Shown here: in pieces, positions 23,794 through 31,723 of the stretch | Numbering within the stretch: the stretch's first letter is position 1 | How the letters are laid out: the number at the start of each line of letters is the position of its first letter | From: Clostridium sp. CAG:433 | GTDB lineage: Bacteria; Bacillota_I; Bacilli_A; RF39; UBA660 | DNA: 59,494 nucleotides | NCBI GenBank assembly: GCA_000433675.1 | Contig: FR893548.1 | Span: 1-59,494, forward strand | Reading direction: 5' to 3' | Translations under genes and position numbers: made by a program | Notes under the pieces: generated by a model | Seen by the model: only the letters and a program-made list of their open reading frames with translations | The model's database searches: none | What the model was told of the DNA's origin: nothing

Positions 23794-25239
23794 ATGAAAA
23801 TAGAGATAGAAAAATTTTTAGATGAAAAATTAAAAGATTTTTTTCCACGAGAAGGAAAATGGAAAAGCAGTTGTTTTTCTAAGTCAAAAATGTTAGAAGA
23901 AATTAACTTACCATGTCATTTAAGGGATGATAAATGGTTAGCTGGTTTAATAACAAAAAAATATAATTTATATTCTTTGGGAGAAGATACCATTCTAGAA
24001 TATATTGTTAATTCTAGCAATTTTAATAAGTTAAGATATGAATATGAGCAAAAAATAGTTGGCTGGCAAATAGATTGGATGCGTAATGGTGGAGAAAATT
24101 GGGTTATTGATCAAAGTTTAGGTGGAGAATTATTTCTATTTAGTACTAAATGTGACTATGCATTTAGAAAGGGTGTAGTAGATACTTTATTAGCAATTGG
24201 AATGGATAAAGATGCAATTGAAGAAGGCATTGAAAAAAATGCTAACAAGTGGCGAGAAAAATATATGAAAATTTCTTTTTATAATTTATATTCTGTATTA
24301 CCGACTTACTCTTTATCACCTTCTAGTGGTGAGCAAAAAATATTAGAGAAACCTAGTCAAGAACATTATGAAAAGTGGCTAAAATTAAGATTATATGAAT
24401 ATTATATGGAACATAAAGATTCTGTAGATAAATATGGTGAAGTATTACCTGAAATGAAAATGACAGAATCAGAAGTTATGGAATTAAAAAAATGGTTAGA
24501 AACAGCACATGAAGAAAGAATGAAAAAAATTGCTGAATTTGAAAACAAAAATAGATTCTTAAATGTTCCAGAAATTAGAGAGATTGATTACTATGGTTGT
24601 GATATCTTACCAGCTGATGAATTAGAAAAGGTTAGACGTTTACAAAAAAAGAATAATAAACCACCAAGATTGGATTTTAAAACATGGCTATATCTATATA
24701 TTACAAAGGCGGTAAAGGTTGAGCATATACCTGTAGTAGAAGTTGAAGAAAAAAATCAGATGTGTGTTAACGATAGCAAAGAAAATGAGGTATATATTTT
24801 TAAGGACTATGATGAATATAAAAAGTTCTTCTTAATGTATTTAGATGATATTGAAGATGATGTAATAAATTTAGCGATTTATACTAGAGGTAATAAAGGT
24901 CAAGTAGTTGCATTAAAAGGATTATGTGAACATATTATTGTTAAAAAGAAAGTTAATGATTTTTATAGTTCAATTTCACAAGAACAAATTGATGAAATTC
25001 ATTCTAAAGGAAAATTAACTCCATTAGAAATAGTACAATTATGGGAAGCACATGATTTATGTATTGAAGGTAATAAAACGATTCCATCAAAAAATAGATG
25101 TAGATATTTTAATCAAGATTGTCATGAATGCTTAAAGGAAACTGCATCTCATAAATTAGAACATGATAATATTGATTTTGAAGTTGCAAATTCAATAGCT
25201 AGTGAGCCAGCACCTGTTTTAAAGAAAACAAGAAAGTAG
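23794..25239 (+). CDS. Unknown 481-residue protein with a basic C-terminal tail
   Basis: A soluble, charged protein of unknown family. ATG 23794 is preferred; the ATG 6 bases upstream is out of frame and stops at once (ATG GTA TGA). It is Trp-rich in its N-terminal third (RDDKWLAGLITKKYNLYSL, GWQIDWMRNGGENW). Near the C-terminus, CRYFNQDCHECL could bind a metal. It ends in EPAPVLKKTRK, close to the tail of the 20754 gene, and its stop lies in a terminator with the same arms. Confidence 0.68.
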   Translation: MKIEIEKFLDEKLKDFFPREGKWKSSCFSKSKMLEEINLPCHLRDDKWLAGLITKKYNLYSLGEDTILEYIVNSSNFNKLRYEYEQKIVGWQIDWMRNGGENWVIDQSLGGELFLFSTKCDYAFRKGVVDTLLAIGMDKDAIEEGIEKNANKWREKYMKISFYNLYSVLPTYSLSPSSGEQKILEKPSQEHYEKWLKLRLYEYYMEHKDSVDKYGEVLPEMKMTESEVMELKKWLETAHEERMKKIAEFENKNRFLNVPEIREIDYYGCDILPADELEKVRRLQKKNNKPPRLDFKTWLYLYITKAVKVEHIPVVEVEEKNQMCVNDSKENEVYIFKDYDEYKKFFLMYLDDIEDDVINLAIYTRGNKGQVVALKGLCEHIIVKKKVNDFYSSISQEQIDEIHSKGKLTPLEIVQLWEAHDLCIEGNKTIPSKNRCRYFNQDCHECLKETASHKLEHDNIDFEVANSIASEPAPVLKKTRK

Positions 25240-25262
25240 ATAATAAAATACTTTCTTTTTTA
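25228..25262 (+). terminator. Terminator overlapping the stop codon of the 23794 gene
   Basis: AAGAAAGTA (25230-25238) pairs with TACTTTCTT (25249-25257), then a T run. The arms are identical to those at 21830-21854. Confidence 0.85.
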
Positions 25263-25342
25263 TGTATAATAAACTTGGCTAGTAAGTTATCGCTTACTAC
25301 TAGAGATTGTTAGAATTTATTCTTATCAGCATATAGTTAAAT

Positions 25343-25371
25343 TTGACAAATTAATAGTTTTAGATTATTAT
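25343..25371 (+). promoter_or_regulatory. Promoter of the 25410 gene
   Basis: Consensus TTGACA (25343-25348), a 17-bp spacer and TATTAT (25366-25371). Confidence 0.75.
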
Positions 25372-25409
25372 TTAATCATATTAAGGAAGATAAAAGGAGT
25401 AATTTTGCT

Positions 25410-26282
25410 ATGGAAAAATTAAAGAAAAGTTATGTTGAAAAAAGATATAAAGAAAAAGCAGAAATTTCAGAGGTTATGGAGAGAGATCCAATGAAAATTC
25501 AAAATGATGGAGAAATATGTGCTTTTCGTTTCTTTGATAAAGAAATTAATGCAAATGGCGAAGAAAAATATGATGGTGAAAAATCAAATTTTTCAAAATG
25601 GATTTTTTTTGGTAAAAGAATGATGTTACGTGAATTAGAAAATTCATATGGAACTAATCCTGATTTGGTTGATTATATGGATCGCAATAATCTTAAATTT
25701 ATATGTCATACACAGGGTAATACTTTCGTTATAATGGGAAATGATGATATGACTTTTGAGGAAATGGTTGTAGCTAAAGAAAGAGAGGAAGCTGCAAGAA
25801 AAATGTTTGAAAATTTAAAAAATCATATTGGCGAAAATGTTTCATATACTGCTTGGCATCTTGGAATGAAGTTAAAAGAAAAAGGATGGTTAAATGGTGT
25901 AGATGACTTTAAATATGTAGAGATTGTGAATGAAAAAGGTTGGAGTGAGCTTATACCATTTGTTGGATATAGGGCTGCAATTTACAATATAACTTCAGAA
26001 AATGGCGAAGTATTATATGAAAATAGATGTGCTGAATTTAGATATGATGGACAAAAAGAAGCTGATATACTTGATTTTAAAAAATTTACGTTTGGTGATA
26101 ATATATTAGATATTGAACGTGAAGAAGAAGAAAAAATGAACGCACAAATTAAAGAAATTCGAGAAAAAATTAACAAAGAAGCACAAAAAGAAAAATACAG
26201 ACTTATGAAAGAAGAATTAGAATTAATTAAGCCTGAAACAAAAACAGTAAGTAATGATGATTTATCTGTAGGGAAAAAGTAG
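25410..26282 (+). CDS. Unknown 290-residue protein
   Basis: Soluble and acidic, without recognised domain. AAAGGAG lies upstream of the ATG. The body is mixed alpha/beta; residues about 235-275 form a long Glu/Lys helix, probably a coiled coil. It ends in VGKK, whose codons form the left arm of a terminator, as in its neighbours. It has its own promoter. Confidence 0.68.
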   Translation: MEKLKKSYVEKRYKEKAEISEVMERDPMKIQNDGEICAFRFFDKEINANGEEKYDGEKSNFSKWIFFGKRMMLRELENSYGTNPDLVDYMDRNNLKFICHTQGNTFVIMGNDDMTFEEMVVAKEREEAARKMFENLKNHIGENVSYTAWHLGMKLKEKGWLNGVDDFKYVEIVNEKGWSELIPFVGYRAAIYNITSENGEVLYENRCAEFRYDGQKEADILDFKKFTFGDNILDIEREEEEKMNAQIKEIREKINKEAQKEKYRLMKEELELIKPETKTVSNDDLSVGKK

Positions 26283-26303
26283 TTTTATAAAAATTACTTT
26301 TTT
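26274..26303 (+). terminator. Terminator overlapping the stop codon of the 25410 gene
   Basis: AAAAAGTA (26275-26282) pairs with TACTTTTT (26295-26302), followed by T. Confidence 0.8.
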
Positions 26304-26409
26304 AAATGTTAGAAATTTTATTTGAAAAAATATATATTAAAAATACGCAAAAAACATGAAATAAAAAAGCAGGGAAATAAATTTAATTAAAACATTATAG
26401 GAGAAAAAT

Positions 26410-26856
26410 ATGTCTGAATTAAATATTATAATTGATAATTTTGGCCATAAGGAATTAAAAGAATATTTAATGTCATTAAATGGAATATTTGATGTCAAAA
26501 TTACGAATGATGAATATTTAGATATTTATTTAAAATATGATTCTAGTTTAATAACTTTAAATATAATTAAAATGGAAATTTTTAATTTTTTAGATATCAT
26601 GAAAAATCCATCAATGATTGCTTTTAATAAATATTCAAAGTGTAAGACACTTAATTACATAATAATTAGAGATAAAATATGTTGTGAATATTGCTTTAAA
26701 GGTGCTATAGATGATTTATTTAATATTGAAGGAATAGAAGAAGTTAATAGTAATTATTTAGAGAAAAGAGAAAATATTATAATTAACATAAAATATAATC
26801 CAAATACTATAAGTGAAGAAAAAATGAGAAAAATAGAATTAAAACTAAATATATAA
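26410..26856 (+). CDS. HMA-fold-like protein (tandem), unknown function
   Basis: A 148-residue protein whose two halves each look like a beta-alpha-beta-beta-alpha-beta ferredoxin-like unit. The second half (about 80-148) has DKICCEYCFKGAIDDLF followed by GIEEV and a strand, the layout of heavy-metal-associated domains with a CxxC at the metal loop. The first half has the same layout but no Cys pair. ATAGGAG lies before the ATG. A metal chaperone or sensor is possible; no metal transporter is nearby. Confidence 0.6.
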   Translation: MSELNIIIDNFGHKELKEYLMSLNGIFDVKITNDEYLDIYLKYDSSLITLNIIKMEIFNFLDIMKNPSMIAFNKYSKCKTLNYIIIRDKICCEYCFKGAIDDLFNIEGIEEVNSNYLEKRENIIINIKYNPNTISEEKMRKIELKLNI

Positions 26857-26935
26857 TCTTTTGAATAATAAATATAAAAAAGTGTATAAATTTGTTAATA
26901 ATTGGGTAAGTTATATAAAAAATATAAAAAAACTA

Positions 26936-26964
26936 TTGTTAAAATCAAATAATTTTGATATAAT
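26936..26964 (+). promoter_or_regulatory. tRNA-Met promoter
   Basis: TTGTTA (26936-26941), a 17-bp spacer and TATAAT (26959-26964). Confidence 0.7.
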
Positions 26965-26983
26965 CATATTGCTTATTTGAAAT

Positions 26984-27060
26984 GGCGATGTAGCTCAGTT
27001 GGCTAGAGCATTCGGTTCATACCCGAAGGGTCGAGGGTTCGAATCCCCCCGTCGCTACCA
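26984..27060 (+). tRNA. Elongator tRNA-Met (CAT)
   Basis: A 77-base tRNA. The acceptor GGCGATG pairs with CGTCGCT, allowing G-T pairs. The anticodon loop TTCATAC gives CAT. The body closely follows the elongator tRNA-Met of Bacillus (GTAGCTCAG...GGCTAGAGC, CGGTTCATACCCG), rather than initiator or lysidine-type Ile. CCA is encoded. Confidence 0.93.
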
Positions 27061-27067
27061 ATATTGT

Positions 27068-27160
27068 AAATGAACTTGGAATTGTTATAATTTCAAGTTT
27101 TTTATTTTTTAGACTAAAAAACAACCTTAATAAAATTATATAAAAACAGGGGTTGTTTTC
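27068..27160 (+). terminator. Two successive terminator hairpins after tRNA-Met
   Basis: AACTTG...CAAGTT with an inner AAT/ATT and a following T run (about 27072-27110), then AACAACC...GGTTGTT with T (about 27119-27160). The second has a long loop and could belong to a separate short transcript. Confidence 0.65.
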
Positions 27161-27212
27161 TTAATCAATAAGATAAAATATAGAATAAATTAAAATAGAA
27201 AGGAGTGAAATT

Positions 27213-27452
27213 ATGATTGAAAAAATAAAAAAATTTAAATTTAAAGATAAAGTTTATAATGTAATAAAATGGATTTTATTTACAGGAGTAGCGCCTACTA
27301 TTACATTAATAATTGGACTTGGAAAATTATATAACTTTAATCCAACATTAATTGTTGGTACAATATCATTATTTGCGTCTTTTTTAGGTGCAATAACAGG
27401 TTTATCTAATTATAATTACAATAAAGATATAGAAGAAACAATTGAAAGCTAA
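27213..27452 (+). CDS. Phage-type holin-like protein
   Basis: A 79-residue protein with a basic N-terminus, two membrane segments (about 17-37 and 45-63) and a charged tail. The order VIKWILFTGVAPTITLIIGLG, then LIVGTISLFASFLGAITGLS and a NYNK tail, resembles the holin family of streptococcal phage Dp-1. AAAGGAG precedes the ATG. The next gene is a GH25 lysozyme, so the two look like a holin-endolysin pair, but no phage structural genes surround them and the lysozyme has its own membrane anchor. It may be a domesticated lysis module or a small envelope protein. Confidence 0.65.
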   Translation: MIEKIKKFKFKDKVYNVIKWILFTGVAPTITLIIGLGKLYNFNPTLIVGTISLFASFLGAITGLSNYNYNKDIEETIES

Positions 27453-27507
27453 ATAAAAGTTTTATAAGTCTTAAAATTAGTGTATAATAAATATATAGGA
27501 GAAAAAT

Positions 27508-28719
27508 ATGAAAAAGAAAATATTAATACCAGTAATTATTCTAGGAAGCATTTTACTTATATTTGGAGGAATAAAATTATATTCTTATTTAAGAATTAAA
27601 TATGCGAAAGTTGAGGTAGAATTAGTTCCTGATTTAACTTTAGAATTTAATGATAAGAAAAAGGTTTCAGATTATATAGAAAGTATAAATGGAAAAATAG
27701 TTAATGATTATACTATTGATTCAAGTAAACTTGGAAAGAAAACAATAGATTTTAAATTTATAAATGATGATAATATAAAACTTGATTATAGTTTTGATGT
27801 AACTGTTGTAGATACTGTTCCACCTATTGTTTGGCTAAGTAATACATATACTTTAAAAAAGGGAAGTGAAGATACATTACTTGATGATATACTTTGTGGT
27901 GACAATTATGATAATAGTCCAAAATGTGAAATAATTGGAGATTATGATTTGAATACTGAAGGAAATTATACTCTTAAATTTAAAGCAACAGATAGTAGTA
28001 ATAATATTACTGAAAAAGATTTTAATTTAAAAGTATATGAACCAGTTCAAACAAAAAGTGACGATAGCACTAAAACAAAAGAAGAAATAAAATATGTTAA
28101 TTTTAGTGATGTTGTTAGTAAATATAAAGATAATAATACAAAGATTGGTATTGATATTTCATTATGGCAAGGAGATATAGATTTTAAAAAATTAAAAGAA
28201 GCAGGCGTAGAGTTTGTTATTATAAGAGTAGGTTACATGAAAGGTACTAATGGAGAAAGAGTACTTGATAGTAAATTTAAACAAAATATTGAAAATGCTA
28301 ATAAAAATAAGATACCTGTAGGAGTTTATTATTTCTCATATGCATCTAGTAAAAAAGAAGCTATTAAAGATGCAAAATGGGTATTAAAACAAATAAAAAA
28401 ATATGATGTTACTCTTCCAGTAGCATTCGATTGGGAAGATTTTAGTGATTATAATTCATATAAATTAAGTTTTTATAATTTAACTTCTATGGCGGATGGA
28501 TTTATAGAAGAAGTAGAAAAAAATGGATATAAAGGAATGCTTTATGGAAGTAAAAATTATTTAGAGCAAATATGGTTACCTAATAATCATAATATTTGGC
28601 TTGCACATTATACAGATAAAACAAGTTATGAAGGTAATTATAAATTCTGGCAATTAACGGAAATAGGTAAAGTAGATGGAATTGATGGTACTGTTGATAT
28701 AGATATACAATATAAATAA
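27508..28719 (+). CDS. Membrane-anchored GH25 lysozyme with Ig-like domains
   Basis: A 403-residue protein. It has an N-terminal membrane anchor (about 5-26), two Ig-like domains (about 30-100, and 105-175 with EGNYTLKFKATDSSNN, as in the L,D-transpeptidase at 19369), a short linker, and a GH25 muramidase (about 210-403). Catalytic-type residues are in GIDISLWQGDIDF and PVAFDWEDF. It would cleave peptidoglycan glycan strands outside the membrane. AGGAG precedes the ATG. The shared Ig-like module suggests a common way of binding or spacing at the cell wall. Confidence 0.9.
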   Translation: MKKKILIPVIILGSILLIFGGIKLYSYLRIKYAKVEVELVPDLTLEFNDKKKVSDYIESINGKIVNDYTIDSSKLGKKTIDFKFINDDNIKLDYSFDVTVVDTVPPIVWLSNTYTLKKGSEDTLLDDILCGDNYDNSPKCEIIGDYDLNTEGNYTLKFKATDSSNNITEKDFNLKVYEPVQTKSDDSTKTKEEIKYVNFSDVVSKYKDNNTKIGIDISLWQGDIDFKKLKEAGVEFVIIRVGYMKGTNGERVLDSKFKQNIENANKNKIPVGVYYFSYASSKKEAIKDAKWVLKQIKKYDVTLPVAFDWEDFSDYNSYKLSFYNLTSMADGFIEEVEKNGYKGMLYGSKNYLEQIWLPNNHNIWLAHYTDKTSYEGNYKFWQLTEIGKVDGIDGTVDIDIQYK

Positions 28720-28746
28720 AATCAGAGTAGTTGTTACTCTGATTTC
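28720..28746. terminator. Bidirectional terminator
   Basis: AAATCAGAGTA pairs with TACTCTGATTT. It lies between the convergent lysozyme and glycosyltransferase genes and contains the stop of the latter. Confidence 0.85.
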
Positions 28747-29804
28747 TTTCTTTTCTTTTTCTCTTTTTTCTTCTTTTTAGCAATTTCGGTATAAAATTCT
28801 TTCCACATTTTATAAACATGTTCTTTACTATAAAACTCTGATATTTCTTTGGCATTTTCTACTTGTTTTTGATATTCTTTTTTATCTTTACTTAATAATT
28901 CAATTATTTCGCTAAATTCATCATTATTGCTACCTTTTAAATATTTCTTAAATAAAATATCTTCATATAATTCTAAATCTCTTAAAAGTATTGGTGTATC
29001 AGTACTTATTGCTTCTAATATTGTCATTGGAAATAATTCATTATAAGATGGAACAAATAATAAATCTGATGCGTTAAATAAATCATTCATTTCATTTCTT
29101 GGTACTATTCCTAAAAATCTAACATTCTTAGGTGGATTTTCCATTATTTTCTTTAAATCATGATGTCCATCAGTTATACCACCAAAAGAAAATCCACCAG
29201 CCCATATAAAATCAATTTTAGGTAATTTTTTAGCAACCTCAACAAAATCAATAACACCTTTTCTATTTTGAATTTGTCCAGCACCAAGTACAACAAACTT
29301 ATTTCTTTTTATACCTAAATTTTTTCTAATATCTTTAATTTCTTTATCAGTTTTTTTGTAAAACATTTCTTTAGATACAAAATTAGGTATGTAAGTAATT
29401 TTATCTTCTTTTATACCAGCCTTAGCAATATCTTTTTTAAAAATAGGGTTTACTACAACTAAGTAATCAGCACTTTTATAAAAACTTATTACATATTTCT
29501 TAAAAATTTTAAATATAGGTTTTGGTAATTTTATAGAACCATCTAATGTATCAGGTAAAAAATGTACATATGCGACTGTTGGATTTTTACTTAATTTTAA
29601 TTTTAAGTAATTTCTAGGTTCAACTGTATGAGCATGTATTACATCATATTTTGTCCCTTTGTTTAAAAATATTTCAAAATCATTTTTACCATCTTCATTA
29701 AGAAGTTTCATTAATTCTAAATAAGCAGATCCAACTCCTTGACCATCAACTGAATCTGCCATAGAAAGCATATTTATTTTAATCTTATTGTTATTATCAT
29801 CCAT
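28734..29804 (-). CDS. GT4-type glycosyltransferase
   Basis: A 356-residue GT-B glycosyltransferase. The N-terminal half has DVIHAHTVEPRNYL; the C-terminal half has VLGAGQIQNRKGVIDFVEV, PPKNVRFLG, and the nucleotide-sugar site FVPSYNELFPMTILEAIS (E-x7-E type). It likely adds sugars to a lipid or cell-wall acceptor at the cytosolic face of the membrane. It ends in an unusual run of Lys/Arg (about 15 residues), which could bind the membrane. AAGGAG precedes the ATG on the minus strand. Monocistronic and divergent from the OLE RNA promoter. Confidence 0.88.
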   Translation of the reverse strand: MDDNNNKIKINMLSMADSVDGQGVGSAYLELMKLLNEDGKNDFEIFLNKGTKYDVIHAHTVEPRNYLKLKLSKNPTVAYVHFLPDTLDGSIKLPKPIFKIFKKYVISFYKSADYLVVVNPIFKKDIAKAGIKEDKITYIPNFVSKEMFYKKTDKEIKDIRKNLGIKRNKFVVLGAGQIQNRKGVIDFVEVAKKLPKIDFIWAGGFSFGGITDGHHDLKKIMENPPKNVRFLGIVPRNEMNDLFNASDLLFVPSYNELFPMTILEAISTDTPILLRDLELYEDILFKKYLKGSNNDEFSEIIELLSKDKKEYQKQVENAKEISEFYSKEHVYKMWKEFYTEIAKKKKKEKKKRKKSE

Positions 29805-29908
29805 ATTTTTTACTCCTTGTATATTAGATTATATCACAAGTAATATAAAAAAAGTATACAAAAAACATTTCTTTCATATTATATACTATAAAGGTAATTG
29901 TTAAAAAA

Positions 29909-29937
29909 TTGACAAAAACCAATATTTATAATAAAAT
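29909..29937 (+). promoter_or_regulatory. Promoter of the OLE RNA
   Basis: TTGACA (29909-29914), a 17-bp spacer and TAAAAT (29932-29937), giving a start near 29944. Confidence 0.75.
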
Positions 29938-29943
29938 TATATT

Positions 29944-30532
29944 GTGCAAATGGTGCAGTATCCTAGTTGATATATTTGTTATGAAGACGAGCCTAAAAAT
30001 TCGTTAAAGAGCACATCTGTGAAACTTTTTGTGTTTGCTTTGGTCGCCCAGACTGGGGTGGATGCTGAAAGGATAGTTTTATGGGAAACTTATAACGGCA
30101 TATAAGCAGAACCCATATTACGTGGAGACTTAATCTTGTGCTTTAGCCTTGACTTTAGTACGAATTAAGATTAAACCTATTTTGAGGCGAAAGCTTTGAG
30201 TAGCGTAGCTTGCCTTGAGTGAATATCTTGGGATTATAGAAAAATGTAAAATAATAGTGGCCATATTAATTTATATGTTATTGCTATATGAAATTGTATT
30301 TGCAAAAAAGACTAGTAACGAATCAATATCACAGTGAGGAAAACTCCTAGGCTGTTTGCCTGCATAAGATTGCAGTGCGTACTTAGTGGTAATCAAGTCA
30401 TATATTCGGAAACGGTATATACATTTATTAAAGGGGAACCGCCTTTTGGTAACGAAAGGTTAAATCGTGGGAAATCCTACTTGACCTATGACGCAAAGTT
30501 TATTATGCTGGTACCAGGCATTTTTTTTAACT
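29944..30532 (+). ncRNA. OLE RNA (ornate, large RNA of Bacillota)
   Basis: A stretch of about 590 bases that is clearly richer in G and C than its surroundings, has no credible coding frame, starts at a strong promoter and ends at a hairpin plus eight T (about 30511-30532). It contains many purine-rich loops and short stems typical of a structured RNA (for example GGTCGCCCAGACTGGGG near 30040 and GAGGAAAACTCC near 30336). The next gene encodes an OapA-like membrane protein, the known partner of OLE RNA. tmRNA, RNase P and group II intron signatures do not fit. Assignment rests on size, position and partner; the Rfam consensus could not be checked here. Confidence 0.8.
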
Positions 30533-30552
30533 TTTAAAATATGTGAGGAAAT

Positions 30553-31113
30553 ATGAAAAAAAATAAAAAGAAGAAAAAAAGTAGAACAAAATGGATAATA
30601 ACTGTTATGATAACATCTTTTATATTATCATTAATATTTTCAAGTTTATCAGAATCAGTTATACCTAATATAAATATTGTTTTTGGAATTCTTATTATAA
30701 TTATTTTTATAGGTATAGGAATAATATTTGATATGATTGGAGTTGCTATAACAGCGGCTAATGAGACACCATTTCATTCTATGGCATCAAAAAAAGTAAA
30801 AGGAAGTAAGCATTCTGTAATGCTTTTAAAAAATTCAGATAAACTTGCTTCAATATGTAATGATGTTGTAGGTGATGTATGTGGTGTTGTAAGTGGTGGT
30901 GCTGGTATGCTTGTCGCAAGTAATATAGCTTCATCATTTAATATTAATTCATCTGTAACAGTATTATTTGTAACTGCGTTAATCGCATCAATTACAATAG
31001 GTGGAAAAGCAATAGGTAAAAGTGCTGCTATTAAAAATTCTGAAGCAATAACTTTCAAAGTAGGAAAAGTTTTAAATTTATTTAATAAAAAAACGTATAA
31101 AAAGAAAAAATAG
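30553..31113 (+). CDS. oapA: OLE-associated membrane protein OapA
   Basis: A 186-residue protein with a very basic N-terminus, two membrane segments (about 15-33 and 39-63), a conserved cytoplasmic-type loop (TPFHSMASKKVKGSKHSVML, then NDVVGDVCGVVSG), two further hydrophobic segments (about 113-150), and a Lys-rich C-terminus. The loop recalls the DUF21/CNNM family and the sequence I know for OapA, which anchors OLE RNA to the membrane and is linked to stress tolerance and Mg2+ homeostasis in Halalkalibacterium halodurans. It starts 20 bases after the OLE RNA terminator, with GTGAGGA before the ATG, so readthrough or partial co-transcription is likely. Confidence 0.85.
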   Translation: MKKNKKKKKSRTKWIITVMITSFILSLIFSSLSESVIPNINIVFGILIIIIFIGIGIIFDMIGVAITAANETPFHSMASKKVKGSKHSVMLLKNSDKLASICNDVVGDVCGVVSGGAGMLVASNIASSFNINSSVTVLFVTALIASITIGGKAIGKSAAIKNSEAITFKVGKVLNLFNKKTYKKKK

Positions 31114-31157
31114 TGGAATATTATAAATGTCATATGAAATATATGACATAAGTTTGA

Positions 31158-31192
31158 AAAGGGCCTAAGATTTATTTGGGCTCTTTTGTTAT
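31158..31192 (+). terminator. Terminator after oapA
   Basis: AAAAGGGCCTAA pairs imperfectly with TTGGGCTCTTTT, followed by T-rich sequence. Confidence 0.65.
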
Positions 31193-31269
31193 ATAAAATT
31201 TAAAAAATAATGAATAAAAATATCAAAAATTGTTCATTATAGTAATGACATGATAGTTAAATGTGTTAA

Positions 31270-31308
31270 AAAAGAATATAATGCGGGATGCTTATGTTCT
31301 TTTTTTTG
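31270..31308 (+). terminator. Second terminator in the gap before 31369
   Basis: GAATATAA (31274-31281) pairs with TTATGTTC (31292-31299) with an inner GC pair, followed by nine T. The 80 bases between it and the preceding terminator have no coding frame, so a small RNA is possible, but its promoter is weak. Confidence 0.65.
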
Positions 31309-31368
31309 ATTTTTTTCTTTACAAAAAAAATTAAATAACTATAATAGTATATCAAGTAGGAGATATGT

Positions 31369-31695
31369 ATGAAAACAGAAAAAGAAGAAGAGGAATATAA
31401 AGTAAAAATGGAAGAATTAAAAAACTTTTTATTTCTTGTTAATGTTTATACTAGTGAGTTTTATGCAGGGTTCAAGCTTTCAGAAGTTATATCTAAATTA
31501 GATGATGAAATACTTGTTTATGAATATAATAAAGAACTTAATATAGAAGACTTAAAACCATTATGTGGATTTATAAAAAAAGATGAAGATATAAAAGAAA
31601 ATAAATATGCGCTTGCTTATGCTGCGTCAAAATATTTTAATACATGTAAAACGGGTAATAAAAAAGTTGATGAATATATATTAAGAATGCATTAA
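31369..31695 (+). CDS. Unknown 108-residue protein
   Basis: A soluble, acidic, helical protein without recognised domain. GTAGGAG precedes the ATG. It contains a Cys-Gly (PLCGFIKK) and a late Cys (YFNTCKTG). It lies 28 bases upstream of the YgjP-like gene and may be co-transcribed with it. Confidence 0.65.
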   Translation: MKTEKEEEEYKVKMEELKNFLFLVNVYTSEFYAGFKLSEVISKLDDEILVYEYNKELNIEDLKPLCGFIKKDEDIKENKYALAYAASKYFNTCKTGNKKVDEYILRMH

Positions 31696-31723
31696 AATAT
31701 GGTAAAATTATATAGGTGATAAA

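Noticed and set aside
20372..27060. Attachment-site duplication of the tRNA-Leu or tRNA-Met 3' end
   Set aside because: No second copy of either tRNA 3' end was found in the stretch, and there is no integrase gene.
29944..30532. tmRNA, RNase P RNA or group II intron as the identity of the large RNA
   Set aside because: There is no tRNA-like ends and tag frame, no RNase P core motif (GAGGAAAGUCC matches only partly as GAGGAAAACUCC), and no intron domain V or reverse transcriptase. The OapA-like partner supports OLE RNA instead.
30334..30537. A 67-codon + strand reading frame inside the OLE RNA region
   Set aside because: It has no ribosome binding site, a codon and base composition unlike the real genes, and runs through the RNA's structured 3' end and terminator.
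31195..31308. A small RNA gene between two terminators
   Set aside because: The second terminator is good, but no convincing promoter was found, so only the terminators are annotated.
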